This document shows positions 13,201-24,437 of a stretch of DNA of 64,000 bases, one piece after another (position 1 is the stretch's first letter; the number at the start of each line of letters is the position of its first letter). The position numbers were made by a program, and so were the translations under genes. The notes under the pieces are model-generated. The model was not told where the DNA came from and did not search any database. It worked only from the letters and a program-made list of their open reading frames with translations. The stretch lies in contig NC_089444.1 of assembly GCF_026210795.1 (NCBI RefSeq), forward strand, positions 248,001 through 312,000, in the 5' to 3' direction. The stretch comes from Rhizophagus irregularis (Eukaryota > Glomeromycota > Glomeromycetes > Glomerales > Glomeraceae).

Positions 13201-14260
13201 TCCCAACTTCATAACATATGGCTAAATTATTCATTGCTATTTCATTACCATTTTCTGCTGCTTTTTGATACCAATAAAAAGCTTTTTCTAAATTCTTTTC
13301 TGTTCCTCCTCCATTATAATAACATACGGCTAAATTATTCATTGCTATTTCATTACCATTTTCTGCTGCTTTTTGATATAAATAAAAAGCTTTTTCTAAA
13401 TTCTTTTCTGTTCCTTCTCCATTATAATAACATATAGCTAAATTATTTATTGCTATTTCATTACCATTTTCTGCTGCTTTTTGATACCAATAAAAAGCTT
13501 TTTCTAAATTCTTTTCTGTTCCTTCTCCATTATAATACCTGTTGGCTAAATTATCCATTGCACTTTCATAACCATTTTCTGCTGCTTTTTGATACCAATA
13601 AAATGCTTTTTCTAAATTCTTTTCTGTTCCTTCTCCATTATAATACCTGTTGGCTAAATTATCCATTGCACTTTCATCACCATTTTCTGCTGCTTTTTGA
13701 TACCAATGAAAGGCTTTTTCTAAATTCTTTTCTGTTCCTTCTCCATTATAATAACATATAGCTAAATCATTCATTGCTTTTTCATAACCATTTTCTGCTG
13801 CTTTTTGATACCAATAAAATGCTTTTTCTAAATTCTTTTCTGTTCCTCTACCATATTTATAACACATGGCTAAATTAATCATATCTATTTTACTACCATT
13901 TTCTACTGCTTTTTGATACCAATAAAAGGCTTTTTCTAAATTCTTTTCTGTTCCTTCTCCATTATAATAACTTTTGGCTAAATTAAATATTGCTTCAATA
14001 TGATTTTCTTCTGCTGCTTTTTTATACCAATAAAAGGCTTTTTCTAAATTCTTTTCTGTTCCTTCTCCATCCCTATATTTATTAGCTAAATTAAACATCG
14101 CTACTTCATCACCATTTTCTATTAATTTTTCCAAAGAACTAATACATTCTTTACACCATAATTCATCAGTAAAAGGTTTTTTGCAATATAAACAATTTTC
14201 GTTGTTTACTGTATCAGTATCTTTGTCTGAGATATTTAAATTGCTCAATTTAGTTTCCAT
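10210..14260 (-). pseudogene. Kinase gene A, 5' part: Sel1 repeats plus three kinase N-lobe modules
   Basis: Exon 1 (14260-11234, 1009 codons) starts METKLSNLN, has a Cys-pair motif (CLYC...WCKEC), about 23 full Sel1 repeats of 36 residues, then CEKC...WCRPC, FTNWTSGNEKIDEFIQ and a degenerate N-lobe (KTVYSASWK, VTLK). Exon 2 (11165-10710) repeats that module. Exon 3 (from 10636) is a third module with an intact glycine-rich loop (IGEGGFAKVYSAEWK) and VALK lysine, and is cut by the TTAA transposon after Lys-Cys-Leu. Introns 11233-11166 and 10709-10637 are phase 0. Sel1 repeats are protein-protein scaffolds in other families; here they would tether a TKL-like kinase (the C-lobe is at 5762-4932). 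The predicted interrupted product stops inside the transposon end and has no catalytic C-lobe. Confidence 0.85.
11593..14113 (-). repeat. 108-bp tandem repeats encoding Sel1-like repeats
   Basis: About 23 full copies plus a partial one, each 36 codons, with consensus EKNLEKAFYWYQKAAENG followed by NLA.CY.NG.G. Copies are very similar at DNA level, so recent unequal exchange is likely. The opposite strand is also largely open over these repeats, which creates false antisense frames. Confidence 0.92.
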
Positions 14261-16882
14261 TATTTAGTTATCTTAGAAATTTATTTTACTGAAAAAAAAT
14301 TTATTTTTTAGACGAAGGTTTTTCTTTATTCATGAATGAGTTACTAAAAAGGAATATCTTAACCAAAAGTAGAAATTACAATAAAAAAAAAAATTTTTTT
14401 CGGGCCATATTTTTTCCGGTGCGCTGATCTGCGTTGAGTTTAATCTTTATAAATTAGGACACTCAGCATTATTGTTTCTTGCTAAAAGTAACTTGGTTAA
14501 ACTCAGACTTATTGTATCCGGTAAGTATCGGATAAAAAAATCCGTCACCGTTAAGAATTTTCATATCCAGATATCTGTTTTAAATAAACCGGATAGCATC
14601 CGGATAAATCCGCTAATTTCGCGGATAGCTAAAGGATTTTTTAATGGGTTTCTTAGCAGATATCTAAAAATAATCCGTCAATATCATGTATCAATTGTAT
14701 AAATTTTAAAGCCAAGTAGTTTAATTAGCATTATCACCTGGCTACTAATTGGTATTTAGGATTTTTTCCGCCAGTTATAAACTGGCGGACCAATTAGTAT
14801 ATCTAGGATGATAAAAAAGTTATTTACTGATCTAGTAGTATATAAATGGGTCATCATCCGAATAACTAATACTTATTTTTTAGTAAGAGTTAAATAAAAT
14901 AAAAAAAAGTAATCAGTCACGGACTTAAACACGAGTTTAATAAAGTTTGAGTATAAGTAAGAATTAACTAGTCACAAATTAATGTAATCCTTGGTAAACG
15001 GAGTGTATCATGATCACGTGATACTAATCCGGATACCCGTAAACAAAAAAAAAAATCTATCCGGATATCCATTTAGGCCCTGTATATTTAAGATCTGCTA
15101 ACTTTAAGATTGCTATTGTATTCGGATCAGTGCTCCAAATCTAACAATAGAATTTTATTTTACTGTAATTAAAATATTTTCAGTATTATCCTTATTCTTA
15201 AAAGAGAATATTAAACTCGCTTTAATGGTGCATAATTTCTTACTGCGGATCTTTACGAAGAAAGCCCAAAGTGCTATACAAATTGTATTATTCATACATT
15301 ATCACGTGTTGGGACATTTTATGTACTGTACTTATACTTTGGACTAAAATTGGCACATTTTTCTTCTATTTTTCCCCATTAATTTTTCGTCGGTTACTAT
15401 CAGATTTTGGATTTATAACTTCTTCTATTATTGGAGGGTGGGTCTACCAATATGGTAAATGGCAGTATATAAGAATAGATTTTGTAACGATAAAAAAACA
15501 GAATTGGCACTATTATGTTTCAGAAAAGATTTGTCTAAATCGTAAATTCGAACATGAATGATTTTTATCACTGAAATATTTAATTTCAAGTACCATAAAA
15601 TTAAAATGTAGTTTCACATTATTTATGTGCAACAAACGGAGTTACTTCACGTTACTTCACTTTCTTTGCTTAATTTGGAAAAGTATTAGAACTATTCAGA
15701 TTTCCACATATTTCCACAATATTCGATGTGGATTTTCATGTGAATTTTAAGTGAAAAAAATTTCTTGATGATAATCATAATATCATTTAGTCAATTCCTA
15801 TTTAGCGTGAAAAATTTAATAATAATTTGTTTTCCAATGCATTATTCTATTATCCTAATTATTGAAATACAATATAAATATATACAGTAACTTTTTAATA
15901 TATTCTAATTACTAGGGAAAAGTGACCAGAACGAAAATCTAATTAAATTATTCGATGACCACGTGATGATATATCAATTACTTAAGGATCAAACTCATTA
16001 ATTGAAATTTTTTTATGAGAAACTTTCACATTTATTATTATCATTAATTGTTAAATACTTTAACCACAATTACATCATTACATAGTAAAATATCTTCATT
16101 TTACAGGACGGATTTAATCAATTGGATGTTTTTACTTTTTAGGTTCAATTTCTTTTTATTAATTGATTAACGTTACGTCGTTACGATACCACATAAATTG
16201 AATGAAAACTTTATTAATGGATGAAGTATCAGAAATTAAATAATTAAATTACTATTACAAAACTTAGGAATTGAAATGATTGAGTAAACGGTATTTAATT
16301 AATCTGCAACAACAAATTATTTGAAACAATTTTAAAATAATATAACAAAATTTAAATTTTAAATTTACTTATATAGTGAGAATGTTTAATTAACACTTAC
16401 CAGAATGATGTTATTGAAGTTAAATTCAATCGTAATTTTTATTTTATTTTATTTTTTACTGTAATTCTAACGTTGCATACGGAATTCCAATTTGGTCGGT
16501 CGAAATTTAAATGAGAAATGGGTTAGTGCGTGAGAAGGTGAGATACATCTTTTCAGAAATATGATTATCGTATTATGTAGATTTTAATTGAAATACTGTA
16601 CTTTATCAAGCATATTGTTTAAATTGATATTAGGATGATTATAATTTTATGATTTTTTCCCAAATTTTGTAAGGTGCAATTAAAAATGTTTAATTTACAT
16701 ATACATATTGTTATTTAGCTTTTGAAAAGTAATATTAGATATTAATAATTAATATATATATTTATATGTAAATAGTTTTCTTGCATTAATATGATAGAAT
16801 GTAAAAATGGTTTCTCAATAGTTTATAAAAGCTTATTTTTTATATTGAAAATTTCAATCAATAAATAAACTGCAATTTATTG
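14261..16882. other. Intergenic; perfect short hairpin at 14767-14789
   Basis: No gene supported. 14767-14789 is a 10-bp perfect stem (TCCGCCAGTT) with a 3-nt loop. ATCCGGAT-type words recur between 14515 and 15070 and end in GGCCCTG at 15075-15081, which could be one end of a hAT-like element, but I found no matching left end. Frames at 14472-14702 and 15271-15561 do not begin with ATG and show no domain. Confidence 0.45.
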
Positions 16883-17280
16883 TTATTGCTGTTTTCTAAT
16901 TACTGTGATCTAACATTATTTAATAAAAAAAAAAAATTTTTGAGAAAATATGTGAAAATAAAAATTTTATTGCATTTTCAAATAAAGGAGGTTTGATTAT
17001 AAGCTAAAATTATAATTTTAAGAAAAAATTTTCAATCTTTAAATAAGTTTGCTTATAAATAACTTTTTAAAAAACGATTTGTTACACAAAATTTTAAAAG
17101 TTACTTATAAGTAAACTTATTTAAAAATTGAAAATTTTTTCTTAAAATTGTAATTTTCAGCTTATAATCATACCTCCTTTATTTGAAAATACAATAAAAT
17201 TTTTATTTTCACATATTTTCTCAAAAAATTTTTTTTTTATTAAATAATGCTAGATCACAGTAATTAGAAAACAGCAATAA
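16883..17280. repeat. Long inverted repeat (about 190-bp arms)
   Basis: The arm starting TTATTGCTGTTTTC at 16883 is mirrored by the sequence ending at 17280, with few mismatches through to a short AT-rich loop near 17076-17090. It covers A-rich, T-rich and unique parts alike, so it is not a low-complexity effect. It could be a fold-back MITE or give a long hairpin RNA. I see no convincing target-site duplication at the edges. Confidence 0.85.
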
Positions 17281-18317
17281 TAACGTACAATTATATAACA
17301 AATCATTTTAAAAGATAAACAACGCATATCGAAATGACACATTTTTGAATTTTCATTTAATTGCTTTTGTTGCATTTAAATTTGCTTCAATACTTGAAAT
17401 ACCCTATATTTGAATTATGTAATACCCTTTAATGTAATAGTATTAAATAAGTAATAGATATACCGTGACACCTATTCAATCTTTAATCATAAAGTCATCT
17501 AATTCATTTAATTAATCTAATTAGCGATAGTATGCTTTTGGATGATAAATTTCTGACGATCATCTTCCAAATTTATTCACTTTTTCGCTTAATTTGTAGT
17601 TTGTCATACGATCTACATGCATTTTTTCATAATTTCGGAAATGCTCAATGTGAACTTTTTTGATTCAATTTTATATAGCTATATATATTGCTAATTGCAA
17701 TTGCAATTGCAATTGCAATAGCTATATAGCTATAGACGTTGTTATTGCAATATTGCTTCTTTGATATCATTAGAATAAAATTACAAAATATTCATTTTTG
17801 TGCCACTTTCGCTACATATTAACTTGAGGCATCAAACAATAAGTTTTATATTTGTATTTGATTTTGTTGATCTTTATTGATTTTCAATAAAAATAGATTC
17901 AAATATATTTCTTTTTCGTTAAAAAAATTAACGTGTAGATGATCATGTAGATCTTGTGATAATCAAAATAAAAAAGTGTTAGACGAAAATTTTTTTCAAA
18001 AATTTTTCTTTTTTTATAAATTTTTTTACATTTTTTTCTATTTGTAAGATTAAATATTTGGATATTACATAATCACAAATTAAATTTATAAGTGTATTTA
18101 AGTGTATTTCTTTTAGAAAATAATGTGATATTTCATAAAAAATATTTTTTCTTACTATTTTTATTTTTAAACTACTTGAATTTATAATTAATAAAAAAAT
18201 TAATTAAAAATTTATGTCAGGTCATTTTCAAATTTTTATCATCTCAGTTCTTAATTTTTATATTACATTTATTTTTTATATAAAATTTTTTTAAATTAAA
18301 CTTCTTTTTCCAAATAT
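17281..18317. other. Intergenic with self-complementary hexamer repeat
   Basis: About 17690-17722 holds several AATTGC units; each unit joined to the next is its own complement, and the tract is flanked on both sides by GCTATATA words. No gene seen. Confidence 0.5.
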
Positions 18318-21208
18318 ACTATAATTTCCACTTTGGCCAAATGAAATCAACTTCATTTATTAATTAAAAGTTGTTCAGGCATGTTGAAACCACTTGAATA
18401 TTAATTTTCATGAATATAGGTATAGTGCTTAGAGAAAATTGCATTTCTTGATGATATTAATTCTCTTTTCTGTTTTTTAATTTAGAGCGTAATATTTCCA
18501 CTTCGGGCAAATGAAATCAACTTTATTTATTAAATGAAAGTTGTTCAGGCAGGTTGAAACTACTTGAATATTAATTTTCATGAATGTAGGTGTAGTGCTC
18601 ATAGAAAATTGCATTTTTCTTGATGATATTAACTCTCTTTTCTGTTTTTTAACTTAGAGCGTAATATTTCCACTTTAGACAAATGAAATCAACTTTATTT
18701 ATTAATTGAAAGTTGTTCAGGCAGGTTGAAACCATTTGAATATTAATTTTCATGAATGTAGATGTAGTGCTTAGAGAAAATTGCATTTTTCTTGATGATA
18801 TTAACTCTCTTTTTTGTGTTTTAATTTAGAGCGTAATATTTCCACTCTAGACAAATGAAATCAACTTTATTTATTAATTGAAAGTTGTTCAGGCAGGTTG
18901 AATCAACTTGAACATTAATTTTCATGAATGTAGGTGTAGTGCTTAGAGAAAATTGCATTTTTCTTGATGATATTAACTCTCTTTTCTGTTTTTTTTTAAT
19001 TTAGAGCGTAATATTTCCACTTTAGACAAATGAAATCAACTTTATTTATTAATTGAAAGTTGTTCAGGCAGGTTGAAACTACCTGAATATTAATTTTCAT
19101 GAATGTAGGTGTAGTGCTCATAGAAAATTGCATTTTTCTTGATGATATTAACTCTCTTTTCTGTTTTTTAACTTAGAGCGTAATATTTCCACTTTAGACA
19201 AATGAAATCAACTTTATTTATTAATTGAAAGTTGTTCAGGCAGGTTGAAACCATTTGAATATTAATTTTCATGAATGTAGATGTAGTGCTTAGAGAAAAT
19301 TGCATTTTTCTTGATGATATTAACTCTCTTTTTTGTGTTTTAATTTAGAGCGTAATATTTCCACTCTAGACAAATGAAATCAACTTTATTTATTAATTGA
19401 AAGTTGTTCAGGCAGGTTGAAACAACTTGAACATTAATTTTCATGAATGTAGGTGTAGTGCTTAGAGAAAATTGCATTTTTCTTGATGATATTAACTCTC
19501 TTTTCTGTTTTTTTAATTTAGAGCGTAATATTTCCACTTTAGACAAATGAAATCAACTTTATTTATTAATTGAAAGTTGTTCAGGCAGGTTGAAACTACT
19601 TGATTATTAATTTTCATGAATGTAGGTGTAGTGCTCATAGAAAATTGCATTTTTCTTGATGATATTAACTCTCTTTTCTGTTTTTTAATTTAGAGCGTAA
19701 TATTTCCACTTTGGGCAAATTAAATCAACTTTATTTATTAAATGAAAGTTGTTCAGGCAGGTTGAAACCACTTGAATATTAATTTTCATGAATGTAGGTG
19801 TAGTGCTCAGAGAAAATTGCATTTTTCTTGATGATATTAACTCTCTTTTCTGTTTTTTAATTTATAGCGTAATATTTCCACTTTGGGCAAATGAAATCAA
19901 CTTTATTTATTAATTGAAAGTTGTTCAGGTAGATTGAAACCACTTCAATATTAATTTTCATGAATATAGATGTAGTGCTTAGAGAAAATTTCATTTTTCT
20001 TGATGATATTAACTCTCTTTTCTAAAGTTGTTCAGGCAGGTTGAAACTACTTGAATATTAATTTTCATGAATGTAGGTGTAGTGCTTAGAGAAAATTGCA
20101 TTTTCCTTTATGATATTAACTCTCTTTTCTGTTTTTTAATTTATAGCATAATATTTCCACTTTGGACAAATGAAATCAACTTTATTTATTAAATGAAAGT
20201 TGTTCAGGCAGGTTGAAACTACTTGAATATTAATTTCATGAATGTAGGTGTAGTGCTCAGAGAAAATTGCATTTTTCTTGATGATATTAACTCTCTTTTC
20301 TGTTTTTTAATTTAGAGCGTAATATTTCCACTTTGGGCAAATTAAATCAACTTTATTTATTAAATGAAAGTTGTTCAGGCAGGTTGAAACCACTTGAATA
20401 TTAATTTTCATGAATGTAGGTGTAGTGCTCAGAGAAAATTGCATTTTTCTTGATGATATTAACTCTCTTTTCTGTTTTTTAATTTATAGCGTAATATTTC
20501 CACTTTGGGCAAATGAAATCAACTTTATTTATTAATTGAAAGTTGTTCAGGTAGATTGAAACCACTTCAATATTAATTTTCATGAATATAGATGTAGTGC
20601 TTAGAGAAAATTTCATTTTTCTTGATGATATTAACTCTCTTTTCTAAAGTTGTTCAGGCAGGTTGAAACTACTTGAATATTAATTTTCATGAATGTAGGT
20701 GTAGTGCTTAGAGAAAATTGCATTTTCCTTTATGATATTAACTCTCTTTTCTGTTTTTTAATTTATAGCATAATATTTCCACTTTGGACAAATGAAATCA
20801 ACTTTATTTATTAAATGAAAGTTGTTCAGGCAGGTTGAAACTACTTGAATATTAATTTCATGAATGTAGGTGTAGTGCTCAGAGAAAATTGCATTTTTCT
20901 TGATGATATTAACTCTCTTTTCTGTTTTTTAATTTAGAGTGTAATATTTCCACTTTGGGCAAATGAAATCAACTTTATTTATTAATTGAAAGTTGTTCAG
21001 GTAGATTGAAACCATTTGAATATTAATTTTCATGAATGTAGATGTAGTGCTTAGAGAAAATTGCATTTTTCTTGATGATATTAACTCTCTTTTCTGTTTT
21101 TTAACTTAGAGCATAATATTTCCACTTTGGGCAAATGAAATCAACTTTATTTATTAATTGAAAGTTGTTCAGGCAAGTTGAAACTACTTGAATATTAGTT
21201 TTCATAGG
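18318..21208. repeat. 171-bp tandem satellite, about 18 units
   Basis: The marker AAATCAACTT recurs at about 18348, 18517, 18688, 18859, 19033, 19205, 19376, 19550, 19723, 19894, 20175, 20346, 20517, 20796, 20967 and 21141. Two further units (near 20027 and 20646) lack about 65 bp at their start. Each unit contains TTGTTCAGGCAGGTTGAAAC and GTGTAGTGCT. Higher-order copies exist: three units near 18660-19180 reappear about 517 bp later, and 19695-20310, with its truncated unit, reappears about 622 bp later. No frame is conserved, so it looks non-coding. Confidence 0.92.
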
Positions 21209-21808
21209 ATTTCATTTTTTTGTAGCTGTATTAACTTTAGAACACTTATTACAGCTTATGTCATTATTTTAAATTATAAAAATTAATTTATATTATTGGC
21301 TAATTATAATCACATGATACTATTTGATTTAATAATTTAATAAAATATTATTATTTAAAATTAAATTCATATAAATGCAACTAATATTAATAATTATAAT
21401 TTAAGCAGTAAATTCATTGACCAATTCTTGTAAATTCTATGCTCAAATTATGTAATTTCTTTGATCAAATCAATATAAATTCAGTATAAATTATGGTCAA
21501 TCATACAAATGGTGCATTTTTGTGATATGGAATTGTGCATTTCCTATATCCTTATATATAGTTTAGATACATTATTTTTAAGAAAAAATTGTATAAATCT
21601 TATTAAAACATGATTTTTTATAGGGTCTAATTATAATAAAATTTTATTATTCAGTAACAATTCAATTTATTTATATCAAAGAATTTTTTTAATTATAAAT
21701 GTTATATTTGGGGGACAAAGTCCCCCAGCAAATCGCATATTCTAGTTATATAATAATAAAAAATTACTATGAATAAAATTATGACTCAAATTATGATAAA
21801 ATTAGTTT
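21209..21808. other. Intergenic, no gene seen
   Basis: AT-rich sequence between the satellite and the end of kinase gene B. A short GGGGGACAAAGTCCCCC hairpin occurs near 21710-21726, which could be a transcript-end structure for either side, though it is 80 bp past the stop of gene B. Confidence 0.4.
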
Positions 21809-22863
21809 TTACACGTTACCAAAATTTTTATTGATCCCATCATGATTATCATTTTCGTCATCCATGATGATAATTTTATTACTTAATTCATCCTGTAATA
21901 AAATTTCATTCAATTTAGCCACACAATTAAATATCCTACTTGTATAACAAGATTTTGAATGATATTTAATTTCTGGTTCATTCTCTATAAAATTAATAAT
22001 AAAAAACATTAAATATAATATAACAAATAAATACTTCATAACTTTAATTTGTAATTACCAGGAACAGGTATTCTTTTTTTTTCATCTTGTTCAATTGGAT
22101 ATTCTAGAAGCCATTTACAAAAAATAATTTCTAATTCACTAGCGGTTGGCCTTTTTTTAGGATTATTATCCCAACATCTTTTCATTACCTCAACATATTC
22201 AGGCATGGTCCCTTTTATAATTTCTGGTCTAATACCTCTGCAAATATTTAAAGAAAGATTTAAATCATGAGGAATATCATGAAATGCTGGAACTCCTGAT
22301 GTCATTTCCCACATAATTATTCCAAAACTATATATGTCAGCAGCCTTTGTGTAAGGTTTACCACGCAATACTTCTGGTGCTATGTAAGGAAGAACTCCAT
22401 ATATTTCGTCTTTAGTCATAGGTTGATTAACTGGTCTACATAATCCAAGATCACTAATAAATAAGGAAGATTTACTTTGAAGTATATTTCCATTATGAAA
22501 ATCTCCATGAACTAGATTTAATTTGTGAATAGCTTTTAGCTGTTTTGATATATCAAATAAATTTTTAAATTTATCGTTTGGATTATATTTTTTCATCAAT
22601 AAATTATCTCTTAAACTACTATCAAATGCATAATCCATTACAATCATATAATTTAATGTATCTGGATCCTGTGTTATTCCAATTATTGGAATAAGTACAG
22701 CATAATTTAAAAATGCTTCATGCTGACATTGTAAATGTAATTTCCACTGTATTTAAAATAAATATTAATTATTGTTATAAATAATATTTTATATTGTCTA
22801 ATAATGTACAATAGCTGCTTACCTCGTTTAAGAAATCCTCATTGATATTTGACGAATCATTTA
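21809..22863 (-). pseudogene. Kinase gene B, 3' part: C-lobe and tail
   Basis: Starts just inside the MITE edge with the codons for NDSSNINEDFLNE (to 22823). A phase-0 intron (22822-22747) leads to the C-lobe exon 22746-22059: GITQDPDTLNYMIVMDYA, catalytic loop HGDFHNGN (Gly replaces the Arg of HRD), DLG instead of DFG, APEVLRGKPYT, and a C-terminal CW...RPTASELE. A 74-nt intron (22058-21985, donor GTAATT, phase 1) joins a last exon 21984-21809 carrying CYTSRIFN, the tail motif shared with genes C and E. Without this intron the frame would stop at 22036, so I prefer the spliced form. Intact on its own, but separated from its N-lobe by the MITE. Confidence 0.82.
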
Positions 22864-22887
22864 TTGCCGTTTTCAGAAATGTTGACA
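22864..22887 (+). repeat. Left TIR of the TA MITE
   Basis: 24 bp, identical to the reverse complement of 23296-23319. Confidence 0.92.
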
Positions 22888-23295
22888 TTAGAATGTCGAT
22901 CATTTCTATAAATCGAACACACCGAACACACACCGAACACACACCGAACACAGCAATTAAAATTAAAAAAAAACAAATTTTCCTTTAAAAAAAACAAAAT
23001 TAATATATTTTTAGGTAGTGTGCATAAAAAAATGTATAAAAATTATATTATTTACATATATGTATTCACTTGTATTTGCTTGTATTTGCCAATGTTCGGT
23101 GTGTTCGGTGTGTTCGTTTGTGTTCGGTGTGTGTTCGGTACAAATTTTCATATTTTCAATTGTATTCATATCTAAAAAATGACAAAAATAGTTTTTATAT
23201 AAAGTTATGCATGAATACTTCAAGTTTGCATAATTTTTTGTATGTGTTCACAGTGTGTTCGGTGTGTTCGGTATAAAATGGTCAAAATTTCAGAT

Positions 23296-23319
23296 TGTCA
23301 ACATTTCTGAAAACGGCAA
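23296..23319 (-). repeat. Right TIR of the TA MITE
   Basis: 24 bp, identical in reverse complement to 22864-22887. Confidence 0.92.
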
Positions 23320-23737
23320 TAAACTTTTAAGTACTATTGGACGTCCATTTTTTTTCATTAATTTTGAGAGGAATTTTAATTTGAGAATTATTTGCATCTT
23401 TATAATCCTGTTGATCAAGTTTTCTAACATTACGTTCCCAATCTTGTTTCTCATAATTCCAACGTGATATCCTATCATCTAACCAAATTGCCTTGTAAAC
23501 TGTACTAAATCCACCTCGAGCTAAGAATTTAATATTTCTCAATCGATTATAAGGAATCCATTCAAGTAATTCAAACCAACCTCTTGCATTTAATTGTGAT
23601 TCTTGAATGAACTTATCTATTTGCTTATTTCCACTAGTCCAATTATCAAAATTTTGATGAAATTTTTTGGAATAACATTCCTTATACCAATTTAAATAAG
23701 TATTTATCCTATTACATTCAAAACATAAACCAAACAT
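23320..23737 (-). pseudogene. Kinase gene B, 5' part: Cys module and N-lobe
   Basis: The frame from 23737 (MFGLCFECNR) holds FDNWTSGNKQIDKFIQESQ, LEWIPYNRL and an N-lobe with an intact glycine-rich loop (ARGGFSTVYKAIW). The beta-3 strand lies beyond an apparent frame change: one frame runs to INEKKWTSNST, the other gives RPIVLKSL up to the MITE edge, so a single-base shift near 23345-23400 is likely in addition to the MITE. A sequence like an intron acceptor (ATTATCAG) directly precedes 23737, so the ATG there may be internal to an exon. The gene would be a TKL-like kinase without Sel1 repeats. Confidence 0.72.
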
Positions 23738-23757
23738 CTGATAATATGCTAATTGTA

Positions 23758-23994
23758 CTAAAATTGTTCATGATTATGATTATAGTTTTCATAAAATTTC
23801 CTTAATTTTTTGATCAGTGATTTAATAATTAAATTATAAAAGTTATTTGATTCATCATTTAAGTTTAAAAGATTAATTTTATTAACTGTTTCAATAACAT
23901 TAATCAATTTTTGAAGAAGTTTTAGTAAAATAAGATATATGAATAAAATGAATGAACCTATTCTGATCCGAAATTTTTCTTTTAAGAATTTCAT
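23758..23994 (-). other. Possible N-terminal segment of kinase gene B
   Basis: A 78-codon frame upstream of gene B. Its end (LNLNDESNNFYNLIIKS..) has the same acidic-then-helical character and distance from the GLC motif as the first 45 residues of intact gene C. It is separated from the GLCFEC frame by stops and a frame change with no intron long enough to remove them. Either a decayed N-terminus or chance. Confidence 0.3.
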
Positions 23995-24437
23995 TAATGA
24001 AATAAAATATTTTTCTTAAGAATTTTAGTAAAGTATAAAAAAATAAAAGTTCTTATGAAGTAAAAGATTTCTATTAAGAATTTCTTTAATGAAATAATAC
24101 GATTTTATATGATTTTATATAACAGATAATATTTCGGATCATTTTTCCATGATTGTGATACAATTGACGATAATCTTGGTTAAACCAATTTCTTAATCTA
24201 TCACGGAAAAAAATTACCTTCTTGACCGTGTACGACATCCACAATCGGGAAAGATTTATCATCATCTTTTTAATTTTCTTATAGACGAATAATTTCGTTT
24301 TTAAGAAATTTTGAAATTTAACGTAATTTATTACAAGAAAAACTTAATTTTATTTACGTGATTATGAAACAAAATAAAAAAGTGATGAAAAAAAGTGAGT
24401 GTACTGATAAGGAAAAATTAACTACATCAACCTAGAG
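23995..24437. other. Intergenic, no gene seen
   Basis: AT-rich spacer; it contains two related AAAGAATTTC-type words and nothing else I can interpret. Confidence 0.4.

Larger units (their letters stand above)
22862..23321. mobile_element. 456-bp MITE with TA target duplication, inside kinase gene B
   Basis: Element 22864-23319 has perfect 24-bp terminal inverted repeats starting TTGCCGTTTTCAG, flanked by TA on each side (22862-22863 and 23320-23321). Excision of the element plus one TA restores the kinase frame through Lys-Ser-Leu and Asn-Asp-Ser-Ser. Inside both ends lie clusters of ACCGAACAC (22914-22958) and its complement (23092-23140, 23246-23273). TA duplication suggests a Tc1/mariner-type non-autonomous element. 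No transposase frame. Confidence 0.88.

Noticed and set aside
11536-13761. Long plus-strand frames (240, 178 and 103 codons) opposite the Sel1 repeats of gene A
   Set aside because: They are the periodic antisense reading of 108-bp repeats (a 36-residue Phe/Leu/His pattern), with no start-independent support.
15061-15090. Possible right end of a hAT-like element (GGCCCTG at 15075-15081)
   Set aside because: No matching left terminus or 8-bp duplication could be found within the window.
14472-15561. Frames at 14472-14702 and 15271-15561
   Set aside because: Neither starts with ATG, neither has a partner exon or domain, and composition is non-coding.
18318-21208. CRISPR-like or coding repeat
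   Set aside because: Units are contiguous 171-bp repeats with no spacers, and stops occur in all frames; the DNA is eukaryotic.
23011-23276. Short frames with Cys-Val-Arg repeats
   Set aside because: They are translations of the ACCGAACAC repeats inside the MITE.
22864-23319. MITE acting as an intron (introner-like) in gene B
   Set aside because: On the kinase strand there is no AG near the downstream end and only a poor donor near the upstream end, so clean splicing at its edges is unlikely.
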